Source: an uncultured Thiothrix sp. (GTDB taxonomy: Bacteria; Pseudomonadota; Gammaproteobacteria; Thiotrichales; Thiotrichaceae). Taken from it: a DNA stretch of 37,327 bases. Of the stretch, positions 9,704-16,928 are shown in pieces (within the stretch, counting starts at the first letter, position 1; every line of letters begins with the position of its first letter). A model generated the notes under the pieces. The model was not told the DNA's origin. It was given only the letters and a program-made list of their open reading frames with translations, and did not search any database. The stretch lies in NCBI RefSeq assembly GCF_937873765.1, contig NZ_CALMZC010000009.1:1-37327 (forward strand). Direction: 5' to 3'. Made by a program: the position numbers and the translations under genes.

Positions 9704-11056
9704 TCACATCATGCCAGCTCCAAGGTAGGGAGACTGGGAGTTGCATAACCAACAGCCCTCTTCTTGCCGTTTACGGACAAGCTGATGATGTTTCCTGCCG
9801 TTCAGACCGAGAAAGTAGAAATTTTCCATAACATCCGGGGTTGATGGAGCCAAGCCAGTCATGTTACCAATCAAGGTCTGTGCGCCTCTGGCGGCTATCT
9901 GCATGTTGTACGCCATCATGGAGGGTTCCGGTATGTCCATGTTACGGATATAACCTGCCTTCGCCTCTTGCGCCGCAGCTTCAGGGGATAAAGTCTCTCG
10001 TCTCAGCAACTCACTGGAAACATGACCAGTACACCATAAGCAAGTCGTACCCGGCACGATCCAGTTGACCTTGCCGATTTCATTAATCAGTTCCCCAGAT
10101 GTTTCATCTGCCACGAACTGGACGCCCAAATCCATCAATGGAATGTAATATTGCCAGCAGTGCTTGTTCAGGAAGGCTCTGCTTTGGGCATCATCGGTTG
10201 CACAGATCAGAACATCTACCGTTGCTAATGCCATTCCGACATCCTGTACCCTGCACGGATAGGTTTCTACTTTGCAGCCAGGGGTCACGGCGTTTACATA
10301 ACGGGCCACCACATTTACCTTGTGATGATTTTCTTGGGCATCTCGTGGTGTTGCGCCAATGATGCGGGGGAGATTGCTGGTTTCAATGACATCGTGATCC
10401 ACTAAGACCAGTTTCCCTATACCAGACTGAGCCAGTATAGCTGCGATGTTTGAGCCAATTCCTCCCGCACCAATGATTCCGACAGAAAGTTGTCCAAGAA
10501 TGCCCTGCCCTTTCCTGCCTAACAGACGGGCTTGCCGATCAAAGCTTTCTGATATTGATTGATCCACCAACCGAAAATGGGGAGTACCCACAACAGTAAG
10601 TGTCTCAATAGGTCGCCATGCCTGCTGGATAGGATAAACACGACCTTCAAATGAATGCATATCCCCGCTGAATACCAAGCATGAATTTAATTTCCCCTGC
10701 AACATCCGGTTGAAGAAATCAAAGGTGCGTTCATTTCCAATATCATCTGCACGAGAGAATCGTACTTGCCCAATGGTGTAGGGGTGAGTATGAATCATAC
10801 ACACAGCTTTGCCAGCCTTCTGTGCGATGCGGGCTATTCGCAACATCACTTCTGGCTTTACAGAAAGGAAGTCATCTTTCTGTAAAGCAAAATCATCAGA
10901 GGTGAGCGGAATAATGTCTGTTATTAGTAGTAGGGTATCGTTGCCCAGATTGACGTGATGAGACAGTGCAAAACATCCTTGTTCTACACTGTTATCACTG
11001 GTCAACTGAGCTTTGAGCCGGATGTAATGCTCCGGCAAAAGCCTCATGCTAACCAT
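9704..11056 (-). CDS. JAB (JAMM) peptidase - ThiF/E1-like adenylyltransferase fusion
   Basis: A 450-residue two-domain protein of the prokaryotic ubiquitin-like pathways. The N-terminal JAB domain has the metal-binding pattern HTHP at 89-92 with S101 and D104, and a candidate catalytic Glu at 26; JAB enzymes trim or remove ubiquitin-like proteins. The C-terminal ThiF/E1 domain has GAGGIGS at 196-202, VLVDHDVIETSNLPR just after it, and two CxxC pairs (CLWC 339-342, CWLC 435-438) likely to hold zinc; E1 enzymes adenylate a ubiquitin-like C terminus. The start is the first ATG, with AAGGGGG upstream overlapping the stop of the ubiquitin-like gene 9 bp away, so the two genes are translationally coupled. 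Activation and deconjugation are thus in one polypeptide acting on the neighbouring gene product. Confidence 0.93.
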   Translation of the reverse strand: MVSMRLLPEHYIRLKAQLTSDNSVEQGCFALSHHVNLGNDTLLLITDIIPLTSDDFALQKDDFLSVKPEVMLRIARIAQKAGKAVCMIHTHPYTIGQVRFSRADDIGNERTFDFFNRMLQGKLNSCLVFSGDMHSFEGRVYPIQQAWRPIETLTVVGTPHFRLVDQSISESFDRQARLLGRKGQGILGQLSVGIIGAGGIGSNIAAILAQSGIGKLVLVDHDVIETSNLPRIIGATPRDAQENHHKVNVVARYVNAVTPGCKVETYPCRVQDVGMALATVDVLICATDDAQSRAFLNKHCWQYYIPLMDLGVQFVADETSGELINEIGKVNWIVPGTTCLWCTGHVSSELLRRETLSPEAAAQEAKAGYIRNMDIPEPSMMAYNMQIAARGAQTLIGNMTGLAPSTPDVMENFYFLGLNGRKHHQLVRKRQEEGCWLCNSQSPYLGAGMM

Positions 11057-11065
11057 GTTACCCCC

Positions 11066-11923
11066 TTAACTGTTCTGGTGAAGACGTGACAGGGAGAAAC
11101 GTAGGTGTGACAGCAAATTGCATTTGCCTGGCATCCACGGATTAGCGGGTGGGTAGTGCCAAGAAAAGCCTTGCCATGTTCCCCCCAAATACTGGCGGTC
11201 AAAACTGACAGCATTCTCTGGTTGTCTATCATCCTTCAGTGACAGTTTGGGGGAAACCCAGAACATATCCAGTGCAGTCTGTGGATACAGGTTAGAGACA
11301 GGGAAAAGCATGTCCACCGTCTCGCTAGACCAGTGAGCAGGAAGATGTACACCGCGAATAACTACCAGATGACTCGCCCCATCGGGATGGATCTCCGCTG
11401 ATGGGTAGTGTTGCTGGAGTTGCTGGAAGTCATGATGAACGTCATGCAGAACGCCAACACCTGTAGTGTTGTGGTCTCCTACATTTCCGCACGGCACGGT
11501 AATGAAAGCATCACCATCTTGGACAACAAGGCGTTCCACATTTGCTAGTGGCTCGTCCGCACTTTGGGGCATTTCCAGGAAAACGCCATCGGTAGCATCA
11601 GCACCGGCCAATTCACGCAAATCTGCCAGTGTCACTTTCGCGTGTTTCAGCTCAAATGGGGTGTCATTGACTGTGATCGTGATGGGCTTGCCAAGGCAAG
11701 GATTGTCAGGAAGCATGTGACTATTGCGGCCTGTTACCAGTTGTTCGTCACCAGTGAGAACCAGATAGTCGCTATCTTTCACTGGTACATCAAGGGCATG
11801 TGCCCGGTTGATAACCAGATGCTCATCGGGAGGGACGTTCGCCAAAGTGCGCAGTTCCGCACCTTTGACAAGACCAGCGGCTGTTTTAAGCGTGCAGCCA
11901 TCCACGCTAATGCTTATTTGCAT
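11066..11923 (-). CDS. Tandem ubiquitin-like (multiubiquitin) domains fused to E2-like domain
   Basis: A 285-residue protein. Residues about 1-65 and 78-145 are two beta-grasp repeats of the prokaryotic multiubiquitin type: each has ITI-V-like strand 1, a 'LR.LA' helix, and a late V..DG/F-T-P-type strand. Residues about 155-285 match the prokaryotic E2 family E pattern: MFWVSPKL, then WQGFSWHY, then PWMPGKCNLLSHLRF. E2 proteins carry activated ubiquitin-like proteins on a Cys; here the only Cys of that region is C268, near the C terminus, so a conventional catalytic site is not evident. ATG at 11923 is chosen because the family starts there; a GTG 36 bp upstream is possible. It is the first gene of the cassette and encodes both the modifier and its putative carrier. 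Confidence 0.85.
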   Translation of the reverse strand: MQISISVDGCTLKTAAGLVKGAELRTLANVPPDEHLVINRAHALDVPVKDSDYLVLTGDEQLVTGRNSHMLPDNPCLGKPITITVNDTPFELKHAKVTLADLRELAGADATDGVFLEMPQSADEPLANVERLVVQDGDAFITVPCGNVGDHNTTGVGVLHDVHHDFQQLQQHYPSAEIHPDGASHLVVIRGVHLPAHWSSETVDMLFPVSNLYPQTALDMFWVSPKLSLKDDRQPENAVSFDRQYLGGTWQGFSWHYPPANPWMPGKCNLLSHLRFSLSRLHQNS

Positions 11924-12307
11924 ATTGATGATCTCTAAATAAGGAAAATAATGATCCACTTATCAAGAGTTCTTGAACGAGAGATGAGCAGGTACTACAC
12001 TCGAAGGTTCCTACACCAAGTGAGTTGGTAACTTACCTACTCATCATCAGCGGACAAGCCTCTTGGTTTGTCCGCTTCTATTTCTTACAAGTCATATTTC
12101 CCCCTTTTCGGTTCGTTGTTTAGTTGTATTTTGGTCTTCGATTGAATCAAACACCGCAGCACTGCCACAGTGATGGATACGACCTACCTAGTCGGTGATT
12201 CTGCCTTCGACTCAAAAAAGGTGACGGCAGTCGGTATCGTAGTATTTGCAATAAATGTGATACACAAGACAATGTGTGTCTCTGGGGTGTCCAATCACGC
12301 ACGATAG
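11924..12307. other. Leader/promoter gap upstream of the ubiquitin-like cassette
   Basis: A 384-bp gap between the DUF2188 gene and the ubiquitin-like gene, both on the minus strand. Apart from the hairpin at 12049-12076 I see no gene or clear promoter. It must hold the promoter of the cassette unless that reads through from DUF2188. Confidence 0.5.
12049..12086 (+). terminator. Hairpin with T-rich tail
   Basis: AGCGGACAA (12049-12057) pairs with TTGTCCGCT (12068-12076), extended inward by G-T, C-G and C-G pairs around a tctt loop. It is followed on the plus strand by tctatttctt, which is terminator-like. No plus-strand gene precedes it, so it may instead be a leader hairpin of the minus-strand cassette. 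Confidence 0.4.
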
Positions 12308-12532
12308 TTATCCTTTTGGCGGATAAGGGTCGTTCCCATAGCTATCCCTCGCCCGGATGTGTCCATCCTTACCATGTACAAGCAACTCCGTTTTTTGCTG
12401 TTTTGCAGTGTCGCGGGCTTTGCCAATGGCTTCCTTCTGGGTTTCATGAACCGAGGAGGCTTTCTGATTTCCTTCGCCGATAACAGCCCAGCCATTCTGA
12501 CGAGGAACTACATGCTGATTTTTCTTTGACAT
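12308..12532 (-). CDS. DUF2188-like small protein
   Basis: A 74-residue protein. The sequence HVVPRQNGWAVIGEGNQKASSVHETQKEAI and the closing IRARDSYGNDPYPPKG are the hallmarks of DUF2188, a short family of unknown role common near mobile and defence genes. The frame is open further upstream, but ATG at 12532 gives the conserved MSKKNQHVVP start and has GGATGG just upstream. The gene is divergent from the XRE regulator, with 115 bp between the two starts, so it may share control with it. Function unknown. Confidence 0.8.
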   Translation of the reverse strand: MSKKNQHVVPRQNGWAVIGEGNQKASSVHETQKEAIGKARDTAKQQKTELLVHGKDGHIRARDSYGNDPYPPKG

Positions 12533-12571
12533 TGTAACCATCCGTATGAAATTAACTTCTGGTAAGACTAA

Positions 12572-12617
12572 TCTAACGGATTGCCAATGTAAAGAAAAAG
12601 CCATACACTAAGTTAGA
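12572..12617 (+). promoter_or_regulatory. Promoter of the XRE/peptidase pair with flanking inverted repeat
   Basis: TTGCCA (12581-12586), a 17-bp spacer and TACACT (12604-12609) form a good sigma-70-type promoter 39 bp before the XRE start. It is flanked by TCTAAC (12572-12577) and GTTAGA (12612-12617), an inverted pair that could be the operator of the XRE repressor. The pairing is seen directly; the operator role is inferred. Confidence 0.55.
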
Positions 12618-12647
12618 AATATACATACATCGCTAGGAGAGGCTCAA

Positions 12648-12983
12648 ATGTCATTAGGTACACGTCTGAAGGAATTGCGGCTCAATCGTGGGGTGTCACT
12701 ACAGGCGGTTGCCGATGCAGTGGAAGCATCCAAACCTCATATATGGGAATTGGAAAGAGGAACCAGTAAAAACCCATCTCTTGATTTGCTGAAAAAGCTC
12801 TCTGTCTATTATGCTGTAAGCTTGGATTATCTTGCAGGACTTAAGGATCAGGTTGAAGCTGATCTCATTCAGGGCTTTGCGCGTCAGATCGAAGGCATGA
12901 CTCTGACCGACAATGACCGAAAAATCCTGCTTTCACTGGCAGAGGAGCTCAGCAACAAGAATGGTGAAACTGGAACTGGTTGA
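12648..12983 (+). CDS. XRE-family HTH transcriptional regulator
   Basis: A 111-residue protein with an N-terminal XRE/Cro-type helix-turn-helix (residues about 5-65: LKELRLNRGVSLQAVADAV, then KPHIWELERG, then LLKKLSVYYAVSLDYLAG). The C-terminal 45 residues are charged and probably helical, as in many dimerising repressors. AGGAGAG lies upstream of the ATG. Its 3' end overlaps the next gene by 23 bp, so repressor and peptidase are made together. By family it is a DNA-binding repressor, probably of its own promoter and perhaps of one or both flanking defence operons. Pairing with an ImmA/IrrE peptidase resembles the CapH/CapP switch. Confidence 0.92.
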   Translation: MSLGTRLKELRLNRGVSLQAVADAVEASKPHIWELERGTSKNPSLDLLKKLSVYYAVSLDYLAGLKDQVEADLIQGFARQIEGMTLTDNDRKILLSLAEELSNKNGETGTG

Positions 12984-13758
12984 GTTTGCAGACTTCCGTA
13001 GTCCTCCTGAATTTGTGTCCGGGATATTCAGGCAGAACCCTGATTTGGGGTTCCCTGTACCATTAGAAGACATTGCTCGCGCTGCTGGAATATTTAAGAT
13101 CCGTTATGAGAAGTTCGATGCTTTTGAAGGTGTTCTGCGTGCAAATGCTGAAAAGAGCCGTGGGATAATAGCAATAAATTCCAGATCGTGGCCACAACGG
13201 CAGCGCTTCACGCTTGGGCATGAACTTGGGCATTTCCTGTTACCCAAGCATAACTGTTTCATGGAATGTTCCGCCAATGACATGATGAGTCGCCTAAGAC
13301 TGAACCCTATTGAAGTCGAAGCAAACGAGTTTTCTGCTCAGCTTCTCATGCCTGAGTCTCTTTTCACAAGCCATCCAGATTACCCGGAGTCCCCTGATTG
13401 CATGGCATTGGTGAGTCTTGCCGATTGTTGTGACGTGAGTTTCAAAGCATGTGCCTATCGTTATCAGGATTTATTCCGACATCCTTTAGGGTTGATATTC
13501 AGTCAGTACGGTGAGGTGCGCTCTATCAGAAGGAACGAGGCTCTTGGCTTCTGGATAAAAGTTGGCATCAATGACGCATTGCCGAACCACCTTGGCCAAA
13601 AAATCCAGACAATGACTGCGAATTCTGTTTATAGACAGGAGTCGGCTACCGATTTGTGGTTTGATACAAGCAGGGCAACAAATCCACCTGATAGTGTCAT
13701 GGAAGAAACCTTCCTCCAGGAGAACGGGTACGCCACTACTCTACTCTGGTTCGAGTAG
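12961..13758 (+). CDS. ImmA/IrrE-family zinc metallopeptidase
   Basis: A 265-residue protein. The gluzincin motif HELGH lies at 87-91, and the second motif EVEANEFSAQLLMP begins near 118 and supplies the third zinc ligand. The C-terminal 100 residues form the sensor-like extension often seen in IrrE/CapP proteins. Start ATG at 12961 is chosen over an earlier in-frame codon because homologous proteins begin near this point and a GAGGAG lies upstream; it overlaps the XRE gene by 23 bp. Family members cleave a partner HTH repressor to derepress genes, in several cases after DNA damage. The likely substrate is the XRE protein just upstream. Confidence 0.9.
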   Translation: MVKLELVEFADFRSPPEFVSGIFRQNPDLGFPVPLEDIARAAGIFKIRYEKFDAFEGVLRANAEKSRGIIAINSRSWPQRQRFTLGHELGHFLLPKHNCFMECSANDMMSRLRLNPIEVEANEFSAQLLMPESLFTSHPDYPESPDCMALVSLADCCDVSFKACAYRYQDLFRHPLGLIFSQYGEVRSIRRNEALGFWIKVGINDALPNHLGQKIQTMTANSVYRQESATDLWFDTSRATNPPDSVMEETFLQENGYATTLLWFE

Positions 13759-13979
13759 CACACGAACCCTGCGGAACAGAGTGAATTGCAGTGAATGTTT
13801 AGTCCATGAGCTTTTGGGGGCCTGATTATTTGATGCAGGTTGGCTGCTTGTTTCGTGATCACAATCACTGAGAGAGTGGCAATTTATGTGTCATAATAAC
13901 CATTCAAGTATCCAGTAAATAATTTTATAGTTTGCGGTATCTGATCATCGGGCTTTGATTGAACAAACCAAGGGGTGTC

Positions 13980-16928
13980 ATGGAATGTGATTTTATCGAG
14001 ATTGTCGATACCAACCGGCAACCGCAGCAGTCGCTCGCGTTAAGTAGTACCGCTAATCCGCAACAACAACAAGCTATTCTGACCACCGACGGGCCGGTAT
14101 TAATTATTGCAGGCCCCGGCTCCGGTAAGACTTACACGTTGGTTGAACGCATCGTCTATCTGATCACCCAAAAGAACGTTACCCCCGAATCGCTCTTTGT
14201 CGTAACCTTTACCGACAAGGCCGCTCGTGAACTTACCACCCGAATATCCAACCGTCTCAATGCGTTGGGTATCAAGTTCAACCTCAACGAGATGTACTTG
14301 GGGACGTTCCACTCAATTTGTCTGCGCCTCTTGGAAGAGTTCCGCGAGTTTACCCGCCTCAAGCGCAACTACACCTTGATGGACCAGTTTGACCAGCAAT
14401 ATTTCCTGTACCAGAAAATGAAGGTATTCCATGACATCCCTGATATTCAACTGGTCATCGGCGATATTCATGGTAGTTCACGCTGGAAACAGTCCGAACA
14501 ACTGTTGAAGTGGGTCAACAAGGTCAGTGAAGAAGCCCTTAACCTAGACGAGCTAGATAGTGCGCCAGACGTAGCCATCCGCGCTTTGGCTATCTGCTAC
14601 CGTCAATATCAGACGTTGCTACACGAGAACAACTATCTGGACTTCTCCGGTATCCAGTACGAAGCATTGGCCTTGCTGGAGAACCACCCCACTGTGTTAG
14701 AGCAGTTGCGCGGCAAACTCTCCTACTTGATGGTGGACGAGTACCAAGACACCAATACCATTCAGGAACGCATCTTGCTGCTGTTAGCCGGTGAGCAAGG
14801 TAATTTGTGTGTGGTGGGTGATGACGACCAAGGTTTGTACCGTTTTCGTGGTGCGACCATCCGCAATATTTTGGAATTCCCGCAATTGTTTCCCGCTAAC
14901 GCCTGCAAGCAGGTAATGCTATCCACCAACTACCGTTCTCACCCGGACATCATCAGCTTTTACAACCGCTGGATGGACGGGCAGACGTGGACGGATGGTA
15001 CACACACTTTCCGCTTTCCCAAGCGGATCGAGGCAAAACAGGCGCAGTTCCCGAAAGAGCCAACGGTAGTGAGGCTGGCGGCGCGTGATGCAGAGAAGGA
15101 AGATCATGTGTGGCACGCCGAGGTCATGACCTTCTTGCAGGGGCTGAAGACCGCAGGGCTGGAGGACTGGAACCAGGTCGCGTTCCTGTTTAAGTCGGTT
15201 AAGAATGAGCGGGTGCTGGCGATGGCACGTTATCTGGAAGAGCACGGTATTCCGGTATACTCGCCGCGTTCCAATATGTTCTTTGAGCGCGAAGAGATCC
15301 GTTTGATGATCGGAGCCTTGATCTTCCTATTCCCACAGTTTCCCCAAGTGCGCCAGTGGGATGCGAATATCAAGCTGGGCATCTGGGACTACTACGACCA
15401 AGAATGTTTTAAGCCGTTTACTGATGAGCTACGCAAGCCGGAAAACAAAGCGTTGTTGGAGTGGGCAAGACCGTTGGCAAAGCAGCACATGGCATTGACC
15501 CATAACACCGACTACGCCTTTTCGGGGCTGTTCTACCAGCTTTTACAATTCCCGCTGTTTGCACGTTTCCTTGAGGATGACGCGCTCTATGGGGTAGACA
15601 AAGGGCGAGCGGGGCGCAATCTGGCGACCTTCTCGCAGTTGTTGGCAAAGTTTGAGTACCTGCATTACATCAGCGTCCTAACCCCTCAATGGCTAGACAA
15701 GAATATCGGCGATTTGTTTAACCAGTTCCTGCGTTTCTTGTCCGATGGCGGCATCAACGAGTATGAAGATGTGTCAGAGTATGCACCCAAAGGATGTATC
15801 TCGTTCCTGACGGTTCACCAATCCAAGGGGCTGGAGTTTCCAGTGGTGGTAGTCGGTTCGTTGGAAGCTGTGCCGCGCAAGCAATACACCGCACTCGATG
15901 AGCTGTTGGAAGACGGTGGCTACCTCTCCAAGGCAGGCTTTGAGCCGTTGGAACACATCAAGAGCTTTGACTTCCGGCGATTGTACTACACGGCCTTCTC
16001 GCGGGCGCAGAACTTGCTGGTGCTGGCGGCTCAGGAGCGTGATGGACGTGGTAAATCGCCGTCCAAGTATTTTGACAAGGTTTTCTATGATTTACCGCGC
16101 TGGCAAGCGGTAAATTTGGCGGCGCTGGAGTTTGAAGCGGTCAAGGAAATGAACATCAAGCGGGAATATTCGTTCACTTCCCATATCACGCTATTTGAGA
16201 ATTGTGCGGAACAGTATCGCTTCTTCAAGGAATTGGAGTTTAGTCCGATCAAGGTTAGCCCGATGTTGTTTGGTACGTTGGTTCACCAAACTATCGAGGA
16301 CATCCATAAGGCGGTGTTGCGTGGTGAAGAACAAGCGGTAAACCGGGAGAACATCGAGGGGTGGTTTGCGACCAACTACGCGATGCTATCGAAGAAAGAG
16401 CGGGTTTATCTGGCGGAGAGTTCCCAACACGCGGCGTTAGGGCATGTGTTGCGCTACTACGAACGTGAAAATGGGCGTTGGGATCGGATTAGGGAAGCAG
16501 AAGTAGATATTTCGCTGGTCAAAGATCAGTACATCCTCATGGGGAGTGTTGACCTTATCCGTGGTGATGGCGGGACGGTGGAGATTATCGACTTCAAGTC
16601 AGAGAAAAAGCCAGACTTGGAGAAAGAGCGTAACAACTTGGAGCGGTATAAGCACCAGTTGGAGGTTTACGCACATTTGGTGGAGGAGCGCACTGGGCAG
16701 AAGGTGAGCCGTATGCACTTGTATTACACAGGTGAGGACAGTGGCAACCCCTATGTCACGTTTGCGAAAGATGACCGTGCGATTGGTGATACTATTGGGC
16801 GTTTTGATGAGATCGTGGAGCGTATCGAGAAGAAGGATTACAGCATGACGGCGCGACCTGCGAAGTTGTGCGTGAACTGTGATATGCGCTCGTATTGTGA
16901 CAACAAGAAATGGAGTTTCAGGAAGTGA
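13980..16928 (+). CDS. UvrD/PcrA-type helicase with C-terminal RecB-family Fe-S nuclease
   Basis: A 982-residue AdnA/AddA-like helicase-nuclease. Helicase motifs in order: PQQQQAI with GPGSGKT, TFTDKAARE, VDEYQDTN, GDDDQGLYRFRGA, TNYRSHPD, FLTVHQSKGLEFP and YYTAFSRAQ. The last 250 residues are a PD-(D/E)XK nuclease (GSVDLI, then IIDFKSEKK) with four Cys, one in FENCAEQY and three in CVNCDMRSYC, that should bind an iron-sulphur cluster. Translation probably starts at ATG 13980, preceded by AGGGG; a TTG 21 bp earlier is an alternative. Its stop overlaps the start of the OLD gene. Gabija also pairs UvrD-like and OLD proteins, but its GajB is much shorter, lacks this nuclease, and follows rather than precedes GajA. 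Confidence 0.92.
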   Translation: MECDFIEIVDTNRQPQQSLALSSTANPQQQQAILTTDGPVLIIAGPGSGKTYTLVERIVYLITQKNVTPESLFVVTFTDKAARELTTRISNRLNALGIKFNLNEMYLGTFHSICLRLLEEFREFTRLKRNYTLMDQFDQQYFLYQKMKVFHDIPDIQLVIGDIHGSSRWKQSEQLLKWVNKVSEEALNLDELDSAPDVAIRALAICYRQYQTLLHENNYLDFSGIQYEALALLENHPTVLEQLRGKLSYLMVDEYQDTNTIQERILLLLAGEQGNLCVVGDDDQGLYRFRGATIRNILEFPQLFPANACKQVMLSTNYRSHPDIISFYNRWMDGQTWTDGTHTFRFPKRIEAKQAQFPKEPTVVRLAARDAEKEDHVWHAEVMTFLQGLKTAGLEDWNQVAFLFKSVKNERVLAMARYLEEHGIPVYSPRSNMFFEREEIRLMIGALIFLFPQFPQVRQWDANIKLGIWDYYDQECFKPFTDELRKPENKALLEWARPLAKQHMALTHNTDYAFSGLFYQLLQFPLFARFLEDDALYGVDKGRAGRNLATFSQLLAKFEYLHYISVLTPQWLDKNIGDLFNQFLRFLSDGGINEYEDVSEYAPKGCISFLTVHQSKGLEFPVVVVGSLEAVPRKQYTALDELLEDGGYLSKAGFEPLEHIKSFDFRRLYYTAFSRAQNLLVLAAQERDGRGKSPSKYFDKVFYDLPRWQAVNLAALEFEAVKEMNIKREYSFTSHITLFENCAEQYRFFKELEFSPIKVSPMLFGTLVHQTIEDIHKAVLRGEEQAVNRENIEGWFATNYAMLSKKERVYLAESSQHAALGHVLRYYERENGRWDRIREAEVDISLVKDQYILMGSVDLIRGDGGTVEIIDFKSEKKPDLEKERNNLERYKHQLEVYAHLVEERTGQKVSRMHLYYTGEDSGNPYVTFAKDDRAIGDTIGRFDEIVERIEKKDYSMTARPAKLCVNCDMRSYCDNKKWSFRK

